64,000 bases of DNA from JBKBKC01 sp046294265 (GCA_046294265.1 JBKBKC010000006.1:62001-126000); one strand, 5' to 3'; counted from the first letter of the stretch, positions 26,010 through 35,315 are shown. A program made the numbers and translations. Notes: generated by a model from the sequence alone, not told the origin.

Positions 26010-27158
26010 TCACCCGCGCTCCCGACGCGCCATGTAATCACCCAGCCGCGCGATCCCCTCGGCGATCTCCGCAGTCGCCCGCGCATAGGAAAACCGCAGC
26101 GTCCGCCCGCCCCGCACCGGGTCGAAATCCAGCCCCGGCGTGCAGGCAACACCTGCCCCCCCAAGCAGTTCCGCCGAGAAAGCAAGGCTGTCATCCGTGA
26201 GGTCCGACACGTCGGCATAGATGTAGAACGCCCCGTCCGGCGGCGCGATCCGCGCGAACCCCGCCCCCGGCAGCCCCTCCAGCATCAGGCGGCGGTTCGT
26301 GGCATAGACGGCGCGGTTGGCCTCCAGTTCCGCCACCGCGTCCAGGGCGGCAAGGGCCGCCACCTGACTGGCGTGCGGCGGGCAGATGAACATGTTCTGC
26401 GCAAGGCGTTCGATCGACCGCACATGCCCCTCGGGAACCACCATCCAGCCAACCCGCCAGCCGGTCATGCTGAAATACTTGGAAAAACTGTTGATCACAT
26501 AGGCGTCATCGGTGATCTCCAGTGCGCTCACCGCCCGGTCGGCGTAGTGCAGCCCGTGATAGATTTCGTCGGAGATGAAGGCGATCCCGCGGTCCCGCGC
26601 CGCCCCGATCAGCGCCGCCAGTGCTGCATGACCCAGCATCGTGCCCGTGGGATTGCCGGGCGAGGCGACGATCAGGCCCGCGATGTCTGGCGGGATGTCC
26701 CCCGGCGCGGGTTGCAGCCTATTCTCGATGCGCGACGGGATCCCCACCGGCTGCAACGACAGCGCGCGCAGGATCTGGCGGTAACTGGGATAGCCGGGCT
26801 CGCCGAGCCCCACCCTGTCGCCCGCATCAAAGAGCGCGGTGAAGGCCAGCAGGAACGCCGCCGAGGACCCCGAAGTGACAATCACCCGGTCGGGGTTCAG
26901 CTCCACCCCGTACCAGCGGCGATAGAGGCCCGCGATCCCGGCGCGCAATTCCGGTAGACCGAGCGCCACCGTATATCCCAGCGGCCCCGCCTCCATCGCG
27001 CGGGCCAGCGCCACGCGGGCGGCGGCAGGTGCGGGGGTGCCGGGCTGGCCCACCTCCATGTGGATGATGCGGCGGCCTGCGGCCTCGGCCGCGCGGGCGG
27101 CCTCCATCACATCCATCACGATGAAGGGATCGACCGCGCCCCGCCTTGAAAGCCGCAT
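26010..27158 (-). CDS. PLP-dependent class I/II aminotransferase
   Basis: 382 residues. Fold type I aminotransferase: GYTVALGLPELR near residue 60, VTSGSSAAF, ASPGNPTGTM, SDEIYHGLHY, and the PLP lysine in INSFSKYFSMTGWRVGW. The C-terminal arginine for the substrate carboxylate is in LRFSYA. It resembles aspartate/alanine-type transaminases, but the substrate pair is not determined. GGAGGGC precedes the ATG. It lies 38 bases before the amiC start in the same direction and is divergent from the M48 protease gene with a 57-base gap. Confidence 0.9.
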   Translation of the reverse strand: MRLSRRGAVDPFIVMDVMEAARAAEAAGRRIIHMEVGQPGTPAPAAARVALARAMEAGPLGYTVALGLPELRAGIAGLYRRWYGVELNPDRVIVTSGSSAAFLLAFTALFDAGDRVGLGEPGYPSYRQILRALSLQPVGIPSRIENRLQPAPGDIPPDIAGLIVASPGNPTGTMLGHAALAALIGAARDRGIAFISDEIYHGLHYADRAVSALEITDDAYVINSFSKYFSMTGWRVGWMVVPEGHVRSIERLAQNMFICPPHASQVAALAALDAVAELEANRAVYATNRRLMLEGLPGAGFARIAPPDGAFYIYADVSDLTDDSLAFSAELLGGAGVACTPGLDFDPVRGGRTLRFSYARATAEIAEGIARLGDYMARRERG

Positions 27159-27215
27159 CCCCGCCCTCCTATGGTGCCCACGAACCGCAATGCCTGAGCA
27201 AAGGGGGTAAGGTCA

Positions 27216-28544
27216 ATGCGACTGCGCGTGATCGCCCTTGTATGCTGCCTGATGCCGCTGCTGGCGCAGCCGTTGCGCGCGCAGGGCATCATCCGCGACG
27301 CCGAGATTGAACATGGCCTGCGCGAACTGGCCCGTCCGCTGGCGGCGGTGGCGGGGCTGAACGCCGGCCAACTGCGGCTGATCCTTGTGAATGACCGGCG
27401 CTTGAACGCCTTTGTGGTGGATGGGCAAACCATTTTCCTGCACTCGGGCCTCGTGCTGCGCCTTGGCTCGGCGGCCGAGCTGCAGGCGGTGATCGCGCAT
27501 GAGATGGCCCATATCGCCAACGGCCACATCACCCGGCGCGGCACCGCCGCGGGCAGCGCCGGGCGGGGGGCCGCCGGCATCGGGCTGATCCTCGCGGCCA
27601 TCGCCGGGGCGGCGGGCGGGGCCGAGGCTGCGGCAGGCGTGGCGCTTGGTGTGGCGGGGTCGGCGCAGGGCGTGTTCTTTGCCCATACCCGGGGCGAGGA
27701 AGCTTCGGCCGATGCCGCGGGCCTGCGCTACATGGCGGCGGCGGGGGTGGACCCGCAGGCCGCGGCCGATGTGCTGGCGCTGTTCCGCGGGCAAGAGGCG
27801 CTGCGCCCCAACCGGCAGGATGCCTATGTGCAGACCCATCCCCTGACCCGCGACCGGCTGCGCGCGGTCGAGGCCTTTGTCGCGGGCTGGAAGGGCACGC
27901 CCCGGACCGACCCGAACGCCGCCTACTGGTTCGCGCGACTGCAGGCCAAACTGGACGCCTTCACCCGCAACCCCGGCGACGTGCTGCGCCGCACGCCCGG
28001 CAGCGACACATCGGACGCGGCCACCATCCGCCGCGCCGTGGCCCTGCACCGGCAGGGCGAGACCGATCAGGCGCTGGCCGAGATCGACCGCATGATCGCA
28101 CGCCGCCCCAAGGACGGCTTTGCCCTCGAGACGCGGGCGCAGATCCTGCTCGAATCGCGCCGCTTCGACGCCGCCGCGCGCGACTGGGGCCGCGCCGCCG
28201 CGATGGCCCCGAACGAGCCGCTGATCCTGGGCGGCCACGGGCGCGCCCTGCTGGCGGCGGGCCGCGACCGCGAGGCGTTGGCGGTGCTGGAACGCGCGGC
28301 GACCCGCGACCCCGCCGACCCGCGCATCCTGCGCGATCTTGCCACGGCCTATTCCAAGGCAGGCCAGAACGGCATGGCCGCCCTTGCCAGTGCCGAACGC
28401 TATGCGATTGTGGGCCGCCTGCCGGATGCGGGGCCGCTCGCGACCCGCGCGGCAGGCATGTTGCCGCAGGGCTCGCCCGCGTGGCGGCGCGCACAGGACA
28501 TCATCAGGGCGACCGAGGTTGCCAGCAAACGGAGAAAACCATGA
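27216..28544 (+). CDS. M48 metalloprotease with TPR region (BepA-like)
   Basis: 442 residues. A signal peptide (residues 1-22) is followed by a zinc protease domain: HEMAHIANGH near residue 93 and the third ligand in RGEEASADAAG. The C-terminal half (about 270-430) is a series of TPR-like helical repeats. This layout matches BepA/YfgC, a periplasmic protease that checks outer-membrane protein assembly. The Gly/Ala-rich hydrophobic stretch (about 105-150) is the mobile lid region of the fold. It overlaps the DsbA-like gene by four bases (ATGA), so envelope protein quality control and disulfide chemistry are linked. Confidence 0.93.
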   Translation: MRLRVIALVCCLMPLLAQPLRAQGIIRDAEIEHGLRELARPLAAVAGLNAGQLRLILVNDRRLNAFVVDGQTIFLHSGLVLRLGSAAELQAVIAHEMAHIANGHITRRGTAAGSAGRGAAGIGLILAAIAGAAGGAEAAAGVALGVAGSAQGVFFAHTRGEEASADAAGLRYMAAAGVDPQAAADVLALFRGQEALRPNRQDAYVQTHPLTRDRLRAVEAFVAGWKGTPRTDPNAAYWFARLQAKLDAFTRNPGDVLRRTPGSDTSDAATIRRAVALHRQGETDQALAEIDRMIARRPKDGFALETRAQILLESRRFDAAARDWGRAAAMAPNEPLILGGHGRALLAAGRDREALAVLERAATRDPADPRILRDLATAYSKAGQNGMAALASAERYAIVGRLPDAGPLATRAAGMLPQGSPAWRRAQDIIRATEVASKRRKP

Positions 28545-29296
28545 TCGCCCGCCTTCTGTCGTCCGCCTGCATTGCGGCCTGCCTCACCCTTCCCGCTTCG
28601 GCGCAGACCGCCATGAACGACGCCGACCGCGCGGCCTTCCGCGCCGAGGTGCGCGCCTATCTGCTGGAAAACCCCGAGGTGCTGATGGAGGCCATCGCAG
28701 TGCTGGAAACGCGCCGCGATGCCGAGGCGGCGGCGGGCGACCGGCAGATGCTGGCCGACAACCGCGACGCCATCTTCAACGACCCCGCCAGTTGGTCAGG
28801 CGGCAACCTGGAGGGCGACATCACGCTGGTCGAATTCACCGACTACCGCTGCGGCTACTGTCGCCGCGCGCATGACGAGGTGGCGGAACTCGTCGCCTCG
28901 GATGGCAACATCCGCTTTGTGATCAAGGAATTTCCGATCCTGGGCGAGGCCTCGCTTGCCTCGTCGCGCTTTGCGGTGGCGGTGCTGCAACTGGCAGGCC
29001 CCGAGGCCTACAAGCAGGCGCATGACACCCTGATCACCCTGCGCGGTGAGCCTACGCCCGAGGTCCTTACCCGGCTGGCGGGCGATCTGGGGCTGGATGC
29101 CCCGGCCGTGCTTGCGCATATGGGCAGCCCTGAGGTGGCGGCGGTGATCGACGCGAACCGCAGGCTGGCCGAGACGATGCAGATCAACGGCACGCCGACC
29201 TTCGTGATCGACGGCGTGATCGGCGGGACGATGGTGCGGGGCTATGTGCCGCTGGACGGGCTGCGCCAGATCGTTGAGGGGCAGCGCCGGGGCTGA
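28541..29296 (+). CDS. DsbA-family thiol:disulfide protein
   Basis: 251 residues from the ATG at 28541 with GGAG upstream. A signal peptide is followed by a helical lead segment (about 25-75, typical of ScsC/DsbG-like members) and a thioredoxin-type domain with active-site CGYC in TDYRCGYCRRAHDE and the cis-proline in INGTPTFVID. A periplasmic disulfide oxidase or isomerase is likely. It is cotranslated with the upstream M48 protease. A palindromic terminator follows. Confidence 0.92.
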   Translation: MIARLLSSACIAACLTLPASAQTAMNDADRAAFRAEVRAYLLENPEVLMEAIAVLETRRDAEAAAGDRQMLADNRDAIFNDPASWSGGNLEGDITLVEFTDYRCGYCRRAHDEVAELVASDGNIRFVIKEFPILGEASLASSRFAVAVLQLAGPEAYKQAHDTLITLRGEPTPEVLTRLAGDLGLDAPAVLAHMGSPEVAAVIDANRRLAETMQINGTPTFVIDGVIGGTMVRGYVPLDGLRQIVEGQRRG

Positions 29297-29302
29297 GGAC
29301 GC

Positions 29303-29322
29303 AAATTCGTTCAAACGAATTT
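29303..29322. terminator. Palindromic terminator between convergent genes
   Basis: AAATTCGTTCAAACGAATTT is a nine-base inverted repeat with a two-base centre, between the DsbA-like stop (29296) and the convergent ispG stop (29327). The T run at the end on either strand fits a bidirectional terminator. The low-GC palindrome stands out in this GC-rich DNA and resembles those at 44168 and 61612. Confidence 0.65.
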
Positions 29323-29326
29323 GGCC

Positions 29327-30472
29327 CTACTCCGCTGCCTGCGGCTCGGCCTCGGACGCCGCGGCCTCGGCCGCCTCGATCTCGGCGGCCTTGGCCTCCA
29401 CCAGTTCAACGATGTGATCGACCATCCGGTCATTGCCCAGCACATGCGCCTGCTTGCCCGCCAGATAGACCATTCCCTTCCCCGCCCCGCCGCCGGTGAA
29501 CCCGATATCGGTCATCAGCGCCTCGCCCGGCCCGTTCACCACGCAGCCGATGACCGACAGACTCATCGAGGTGGTGATATGCGCCAGCCGCTCTTCCAGC
29601 GCGGTCACCGTCTTGATCACGTCGAACCCCTGCCGGGCGCAGGAGGGGCATGAGATGATGGTGACCCCCCGGTGCCGAAGACCCAGCGATTTCAGGATCT
29701 CGAAGGCCACCTTGACCTCTTCCACCGGATCGGCGGACAGCGACACGCGGATGGTATCGCCGATCCCCGCCCACAACAGGTTTCCCAGACCCACGGCGGA
29801 TTTCACCGTGCCCGAGGTCAGCCCCCCCGCCTCGGTGATCCCCAGATGGATCGGCGCGTCGGTGGCATCGGCCAATTGCTGGTAGGCAGCGGCGGCGAGG
29901 AATACATCCGACGCCTTCACGCTGATCTTGAATTCGTGGAAATCGTTGTCTTGCAACAGCTTGATATGATCCAGCCCGGACTCGACCATCGCGTCCGGGC
30001 AAGGTTCGCCATACTTTTCCAAGAGATGCCGCTCCAGTGAACCCGCGTTCACACCGATGCGGATGGAACAGCCATGGTCCATGGCCGCCCGCACTACCTC
30101 GCGAACCCGCGCGGCATCGCCAATGTTGCCCGGATTGATGCGCAGGCAGGCGGCGCCCGCCTCGGCGGCTTCGATCGCCCGCTTGTAATGAAAATGGATG
30201 TCGGCAACGATCGGCACCGGGCTTTCGGCCACGATCTCGCGCAGGGCGCGCGTGCTTTCCTGGTCGGGCGTGGAGATGCGCACGATGTCAGCGCCCGCCA
30301 CGGCGCAGCGTTGCACCTGCTCGATGGTGGCCGCGATGTCGGTCGTCAGCGTGTTGGTCATCGTCTGCACGCTGATTGGGGCATCGCCGCCCACCAGCAC
30401 CCGGCCCACCCGTATCTGGCGCGACGGACGGCGGGCTATGTTGCGCCAGGGACGGATCGGATTGTGCGTCAT
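29327..30472 (-). CDS. ispG: 4-hydroxy-3-methylbut-2-enyl diphosphate synthase
   Basis: 381 residues from the ATG at 30472. IspG (GcpE) converts MEcPP to HMBPP in the MEP isoprenoid pathway using a 4Fe-4S cluster. Seen: VGGDAPISVQTMTNT near the N-terminus, ADIHFHYKRA, LRINPGNIG, and the cluster cysteines in SCPSCARQGFD and GCVVNGPGEA. The C-terminus has an Ala/Glu-rich tail of ~20 residues. It follows rodZ by 82 bases on the minus strand, the same rodZ-ispG order as in E. coli. Confidence 0.97.
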   Translation of the reverse strand: MTHNPIRPWRNIARRPSRQIRVGRVLVGGDAPISVQTMTNTLTTDIAATIEQVQRCAVAGADIVRISTPDQESTRALREIVAESPVPIVADIHFHYKRAIEAAEAGAACLRINPGNIGDAARVREVVRAAMDHGCSIRIGVNAGSLERHLLEKYGEPCPDAMVESGLDHIKLLQDNDFHEFKISVKASDVFLAAAAYQQLADATDAPIHLGITEAGGLTSGTVKSAVGLGNLLWAGIGDTIRVSLSADPVEEVKVAFEILKSLGLRHRGVTIISCPSCARQGFDVIKTVTALEERLAHITTSMSLSVIGCVVNGPGEALMTDIGFTGGGAGKGMVYLAGKQAHVLGNDRMVDHIVELVEAKAAEIEAAEAAASEAEPQAAE

Positions 30473-30554
30473 CGGGAACCTGCGGCGGAAACGAAGTTGC
30501 CTCACAGATAACCTTTGCGCAGCGCGGCGGCAACGGGAACCCCACACCCGTCGC

Positions 30555-31727
30555 CTAGGGACGGGGCTGGGTCGCCTCGGCTACCGTCGTCACGAAGCGC
30601 GACAGATCCGCATCACGCGCAAGGTCGGCCACCGAATAGGCCTGCGACAGCGATTCGGGCGACAGTTCTACATTCCGCACGACCTGGGCGCCGGGTGCGG
30701 CGGGGCCATAGGTCACGCCATTCACCGCGAAATAGACCGAGCCGGAATTGCCCGCGCGCAGCATTGGCGGCGCGTCCATGGACGGCACGACATAACGTTC
30801 GCCTGCATTCAGGATCTTTTCGAACAAGATCGTGCCATCCGCCCCCTGAACCCGCACCCAGGACGGACGCACGGCCAGGATCTCGACGCCGGGAGCGGCA
30901 TCGGCCAGGACCTGCACATTTGCGTCGCCCGCGTCGGCCTGGGCCAGCGCCTCTTCCACCGCCGCCGCCACTGCGTCCTCCGGGCGGCGCGGGTCAATCG
31001 CGGCAATCGGGCCATCCCGTGACACCATAACCGGCACATCCAGCGCCCCGGGACGGTAGAGCCGGTCAGTCCGGTCGACGGCCCCGATCCGGTCGGGGGC
31101 CGACCGCACAAGAGGCGCAACGCCGGGCACATTGCCCAGGGGGTCGATCTCGGCAACCACCTTCGGGGCCTGATCGACGGGAGCAAGCTGCACGCGCTGG
31201 ACCTCCTGCAACACCGACCAGCCGCCATACCCGAGCGCCGCGATCAGCACCGTCAACACAGCCAACGATCCGATGGCACCGGGTTCGACACGGGAAAACA
31301 TCCCGGCACCGCGCGGCACGAAGGTCGCATGTGGGTCGGCAAACGGATCGCGTCCCTCTGCGGCGCGGTTGCGTGCCGCCGCGATGCGGGCGGGCGATGC
31401 CGCGGCCGACATGCCATGCGCCTGGATAAAGTTCGCCTCCAGACAGAATTTCTCAAACGCCTTGTCCGGGTCCATACCCAGATAGCGCGCATAAGACCGC
31501 ACGTAGCCCGCAATAAAGCCCTGAGATTCAAAGGCCGTGATGTCGGCATTCTCGATCGCCGCAATATAGGTCGCCTTGATCTTCAGGTCGCGCTGCACAT
31601 CCAGCAGGGATTTGCCCAGCGTCGCGCGTTCGCCCCGCATCAGGTCGCCAAGCCGCAGATCGAAGTCGTCAAACCCCTTGGGTCTGGCGATTTCTGGCGT
31701 CGAAGGGAGTGTCCTTCGCCCGATCAT
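30555..31727 (-). CDS. rodZ: RodZ-like cytoskeletal membrane protein
   Basis: 390 residues from the ATG at 31727. The N-terminal ~100 residues are an HTH_25 domain (LGDLMRGERATLGKSLLDV, ATYIAAIENAD, GYVRSYARYLGMD), then a linker, one membrane helix (about 165-190), a periplasmic linker, and a C-terminal DUF4115 beta domain (about 290-365). RodZ links MreB to the wall synthesis machinery and helps rod shape. It is upstream of ispG in the same direction. A possible promoter lies at 31802-31830. Confidence 0.9.
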   Translation of the reverse strand: MIGRRTLPSTPEIARPKGFDDFDLRLGDLMRGERATLGKSLLDVQRDLKIKATYIAAIENADITAFESQGFIAGYVRSYARYLGMDPDKAFEKFCLEANFIQAHGMSAAASPARIAAARNRAAEGRDPFADPHATFVPRGAGMFSRVEPGAIGSLAVLTVLIAALGYGGWSVLQEVQRVQLAPVDQAPKVVAEIDPLGNVPGVAPLVRSAPDRIGAVDRTDRLYRPGALDVPVMVSRDGPIAAIDPRRPEDAVAAAVEEALAQADAGDANVQVLADAAPGVEILAVRPSWVRVQGADGTILFEKILNAGERYVVPSMDAPPMLRAGNSGSVYFAVNGVTYGPAAPGAQVVRNVELSPESLSQAYSVADLARDADLSRFVTTVAEATQPRP

Positions 31728-31801
31728 CCTGCTGTCCCGCCCCGTCCCGTGTGATTGCGTCGGCTGCACCGAGTCTTTCCGGCCGCACCGTCCGATTCCG
31801 G

Positions 31802-31830
31802 TCTATTGACGAAACGCTAACATATGACAA
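31802..31830 (-). promoter_or_regulatory. Possible sigma70-type promoter for rodZ
   Basis: On the minus strand TTGTCA (31830-31825) and AATAGA (31807-31802) are separated by 17 bases, about 75 bases upstream of the rodZ start. The -35 match is good, the -10 match is moderate. Confidence 0.35.
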
Positions 31831-31857
31831 GTGCGTTTGCACATGCAGAAGGCCGCC

Positions 31858-33081
31858 TCAGGCGGTCAGTTCGGCACGATTCAGCGCACAGTGCCGCCAA
31901 AGGCTGTCCATCGCCCGCACGAGGTCGTCGATCATGCTCGCGTCATGCACCGGCGAGGGCGTGAACCGCAACCGTTCTGTGCCGCGCGGGACAGTGGGAA
32001 AGTTGATCGGCTGCACATAGATACCGAACTGCTCCAGCAGCATGTCGGACAGCATCTTGCAATGGATGGGGTCGCCGACATGCACGGGCACAATATGTGA
32101 TCCGTGGTCGATGATCGGCAGGCCAAGACCCCGCAGCCGCATCTTGAGGATCCGCGCTTGCGTCTGCTGCGCGTCACGCAGGTGCTGCGCACCCTTCAGG
32201 ACCCGCACCGAGGCCGCCGCCCCCGCCGCCACGGCGGGCGGCAAGGAGGTGGTGAAGATGAAACCGGGCGCATAGCTGCGCACCGCATCGACCATCTTCG
32301 CACTTGCAGCAATATAGCCGCCGAACACGCCATAAGCCTTGGCCAGCGTGCCGTTGATGATGTCAAGCCGCCCCATCAGCTCGTCCCGCTCGGCCACCCC
32401 GCCGCCGCGCGGGCCATACATGCCGACGGCATGCACTTCGTCGATATAGGTCAGCGCGTCGAACTCATCCGCAAGGTCGCAGATCGCGGCGATGGGGCCG
32501 AAATCGCCATCCATCGAATAGATGCTCTCGAAGGCGATCAGCTTCGGCGCCGCAGGGTCGTCAGCCGCCATCAACTCGCGCAGATGCGCAACGTCATTGT
32601 GACGGAACACCCGGCGTGCACCTCCGTTGCGCCGTATCCCCTCGATCATGCTGGCATGGTTCAGCGCGTCGGAATAGATGATCAGACCGGGAAAGATCCT
32701 TGGCAATGTTGACAGCGTGGCGTCGTTGGCCAGATAGGCCGAAGTAAAGATCAGCGCCGCCTCCTTGCCGTGAAGGTCGGCCAGTTCAGCCTCCAGCGCC
32801 TTGTGATAGGTCGTCGTGCCCGAGATGTTTCGTGTGCCGCCCGATCCCGCGCCGGCGGCGTCCAGCGCCTCGTGCATGGCGGCCAGAACCTGCGGGTGCT
32901 GGCCCATTCCGAGATAGTCGTTGCCGCACCACACGATGACATCCCGTTCGGTGCCCTCCGGGCGGCGCCACACCGCTTTAGGGAACTGCCCCTTTGTCCG
33001 CAGGATGTCGATGAATGTGCGATAGCGACCCTCGTCATGCAGATGGCCAAGGGCAGTATCGAGGGCGGCGTCGTAGGTCAT
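31858..33081 (-). CDS. hemA: 5-aminolevulinate synthase
   Basis: 407 residues from the ATG at 33081 (MTYDAALDTAL), with GGGAG upstream; the family length is about 405. It condenses glycine and succinyl-CoA to 5-aminolevulinate, the first step of tetrapyrrole synthesis by the C4 route of alphaproteobacteria. The PLP lysine is K248 in GTLAKAYGVFGGY, as in the Rhodobacter capsulatus enzyme. Further motifs: NDYLGMGQHP, GTRNISGTT and TYIDEVHAVGMYG. A perfect Fnr box lies 86 bases upstream, so expression likely rises when oxygen falls. Confidence 0.97.
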   Translation of the reverse strand: MTYDAALDTALGHLHDEGRYRTFIDILRTKGQFPKAVWRRPEGTERDVIVWCGNDYLGMGQHPQVLAAMHEALDAAGAGSGGTRNISGTTTYHKALEAELADLHGKEAALIFTSAYLANDATLSTLPRIFPGLIIYSDALNHASMIEGIRRNGGARRVFRHNDVAHLRELMAADDPAAPKLIAFESIYSMDGDFGPIAAICDLADEFDALTYIDEVHAVGMYGPRGGGVAERDELMGRLDIINGTLAKAYGVFGGYIAASAKMVDAVRSYAPGFIFTTSLPPAVAAGAAASVRVLKGAQHLRDAQQTQARILKMRLRGLGLPIIDHGSHIVPVHVGDPIHCKMLSDMLLEQFGIYVQPINFPTVPRGTERLRFTPSPVHDASMIDDLVRAMDSLWRHCALNRAELTA

Positions 33082-33166
33082 CCGTATCTCCCTGGCGGCC
33101 GATCTTGCGCGGGTGACCCACGGGGGCGGCTGGGGCGCAACATCGGTTGCGCGTTTCCTGTTCGCC

Positions 33167-33180
33167 TTGATATTGATCAA
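33167..33180. promoter_or_regulatory. FnrL-type box upstream of hemA
   Basis: TTGATATTGATCAA matches TTGAT-N4-ATCAA exactly. It is 86 bases before the hemA start. FnrL control of hemA is known in Rhodobacter sphaeroides; here it is inferred from the site. The gene on the other side ends at 33242 in the same direction, so hemA is the only plausible target. Confidence 0.8.
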
Positions 33181-33241
33181 TCTGTCACATTCGCAGAGGA
33201 CAATTTGTCACCCTGACGTGACGTCTCTCTTTCAGCCGTGA

Positions 33242-33811
33242 TCAGTCGGCGATCATCACCACGCAATCGGCGGCGGGCACGTCCTTGTTGCAGGCGGCCA
33301 GTGCATCGGCCTGGGCATTGCGACCCTTGCCAAGGCCGAACTTGCCCGTGGACTGCGACAGCGCCATCGCGCGCGGGCCGTTGCGACCGTAATCCTTGCG
33401 GAAGGCGGCGGCGGCGGCGGCAGACATCTGGATCGGGCGCGGCTCCCATCCCGCGGGTCGGATCAGGGCGACCACCGCGCAGGGGGTGCGGGCTTTGCGC
33501 TTGGCGTCGCACTCGGCGGCGGCGGCGGCGGCGGCGGCCTCGGTCGAGTGAAAGTCGATGGCGGCCACGGTTGCCTCGGTCATCAGCCCGTCGCCGGGCG
33601 AAAAGGCCACCGCGCCATAATGCACCTGCCCCTCGGCCACCATCGCCACGGCCTTCACCTCGGCCTCCGACAGCGCCTTGTGCCGCGTGACCTCGACCGC
33701 CACGCCCTTGGTGGACAAGAGCGCCTTGCGCGCCGCGTCGCTGCCCATCGGTTCGGCCATCGCCGTCCCCGCCACCAGCACGACCAGAACCGCGCCCATC
33801 ACCTTGAACAT
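33242..33811 (-). CDS. Exported protein with C-terminal DUF4189-like segment
   Basis: 189 residues from the ATG at 33811, which has GGGAG eight bases upstream. A signal peptide (FKVMGAVLVVLVAGTAMA) is followed by a mature protein with cysteines at ECDAKRK, TPCAVV, AACNK and ADCVVM, probably two disulfides. The ending GRNAQADALAACNK...ADCVVMIAD resembles DUF4189 family ends. A long run of alanines is encoded by a GGC/GCC triplet run at about 33515-33538, which could vary by slippage. The function is unknown. It is upstream of hemA on the same strand, with a 160-base gap holding the Fnr box. Confidence 0.7.
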   Translation of the reverse strand: MFKVMGAVLVVLVAGTAMAEPMGSDAARKALLSTKGVAVEVTRHKALSEAEVKAVAMVAEGQVHYGAVAFSPGDGLMTEATVAAIDFHSTEAAAAAAAAECDAKRKARTPCAVVALIRPAGWEPRPIQMSAAAAAAFRKDYGRNGPRAMALSQSTGKFGLGKGRNAQADALAACNKDVPAADCVVMIAD

Positions 33812-33920
33812 CACAAGTCTCCCTTTCCACACCTACGCCGGATTTAGCGGCAAACGGCGCGGCTGGACAGGGGCCGCGTCCCTGCTAGGGTCGCCCCCGG
33901 ATCACAAGACGGAGAATGCC

Positions 33921-35315
33921 ATGACCGTGTCCCCCCCTGCCACCGCCCTGTCCGGCGTGCTCGCCCGCATCGACGCGGGCCTCCCGCAATCCATCGACCG
34001 GCTCTTGGAACTCCTGCGCATCCCCTCGATCTCGACCGACCCGGCCTTCCGCGCCGATTGCGCCCGCGCCGCCGACTGGCTGGTGGCCGATCTCGCGTCG
34101 CTGGGGTTTGAGGCCACCAGCCGCCCCACCCCCGGGCATCCGATGGTGGTGGCGCATGGCGGCACGGGGGGGCCGCACCTTCTGTTCTACGGACACTACG
34201 ACGTGCAGCCGGTGGATCCGCTGGCGCTGTGGCACCGCGACCCGTTCGACCCTGCGGTGGAAGAGGGCCCCAACGGCCCCCTGATCCGGGCGCGCGGGGC
34301 CTCGGACGACAAGGGCCAGTTGATGACGTTTCTGGAGGCGTTGCGCGCTTGGGTCGCCGAACATGGCCACCTGCCCTGCCGGATCACGGTGTTTCTGGAG
34401 GGTGAGGAAGAGTCCGGGTCGCCCTCGCTGATCCCCTTCATGCAGGACAACGCCGATGAACTGCGCGCCGACATCGCGTTGATCTGCGACACCGGCCTTT
34501 TCGCGGATGAGGTGCCCGCCATCGTCACCATGCTGCGCGGGCTGACGGGCGAAGAACTGACCCTGACATGCGCCACCAAGGACCTGCATTCGGGCATGTA
34601 TGGCGGGGCGGCGCTGAACCCGATCCGGGTGCTGACGCGCATCTTGGGGGGCCTGCATGACGATCAGGGGCGTGTGGCGGTGCCCGGCTTTTACGATGGT
34701 GTCACCGAACTGCCCGAGGCGGTGCGCGCCCAGTGGCAGGGCCTCGCCTTTGACCACGCGCGGTTTCTGGGCGATGTGGGCCTGTCGGAACCCGCGGGCG
34801 AGGCTGACCGCACGCCGCTGGAGATGCTCTGGTCGCGCCCCACGGCCGAGATCAACGGCATCTGGGGCGGCTACACCGGCGACGGCTTCAAGACGGTGCT
34901 GCCGTCCCAGGCCCATGCCAAGGTCAGCTTACGCCTGGTGGGCGACCAGAACCCAAGGGCCGTCAGCGCCGCCTTCCGCACTTGGGTCGAGGGGCAGTTG
35001 CCCACGGATGCCAAGGTGACCTGGCAAGAGCACGGCGCGAGCCCTGCCAGCCGGATGGAGATCGGCCACCCGGCGTTCGAGGCCGCCCGTGCCGCGCTGT
35101 CCGAGGAATGGGGGCGCCCCGCGGCCTATGTGGGCGCCGGCGGGTCGATCCCGATCGCGGGGTATTTCAAGACCTATCTGGGCATGGACGCCATGCTGAT
35201 CGGCTTTGCCCGCGACGCGGACCAGATCCACAGCCCGAACGAGAAATACGATGTGGAAAGCTTTCACAAGGGCATCCGGTCCTGGGCGCGGGTGCTGGAC
35301 CGGCTTGCGGGCTAG
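33921..35315 (+). CDS. M20 family metallopeptidase (dipeptidase-like)
   Basis: 464 residues from the ATG at 33921 (GGAG upstream). Zinc-dependent M20 peptidase: LLFYGHYDVQPVDP with metal ligands, the bridging aspartate in GASDDKGQ, the catalytic Glu pair in LEGEEESGSPS, and the distal His in DQIHSPNEKYD near the C-terminus. A dimerisation domain fills about residues 185-345. Similar proteins are annotated as dipeptidase or succinyl-diaminopimelate desuccinylase-like. It most probably cleaves small peptides or N-acyl amino acids. It converges with der, 28 bases away. Confidence 0.9.
   Translation: MTVSPPATALSGVLARIDAGLPQSIDRLLELLRIPSISTDPAFRADCARAADWLVADLASLGFEATSRPTPGHPMVVAHGGTGGPHLLFYGHYDVQPVDPLALWHRDPFDPAVEEGPNGPLIRARGASDDKGQLMTFLEALRAWVAEHGHLPCRITVFLEGEEESGSPSLIPFMQDNADELRADIALICDTGLFADEVPAIVTMLRGLTGEELTLTCATKDLHSGMYGGAALNPIRVLTRILGGLHDDQGRVAVPGFYDGVTELPEAVRAQWQGLAFDHARFLGDVGLSEPAGEADRTPLEMLWSRPTAEINGIWGGYTGDGFKTVLPSQAHAKVSLRLVGDQNPRAVSAAFRTWVEGQLPTDAKVTWQEHGASPASRMEIGHPAFEAARAALSEEWGRPAAYVGAGGSIPIAGYFKTYLGMDAMLIGFARDADQIHSPNEKYDVESFHKGIRSWARVLDRLAG

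Noticed and set aside
23470..26037. Plus-strand open frame of about 850 codons
   Set aside because: Antisense to mrcA and amiC, no ribosome site and no domain.
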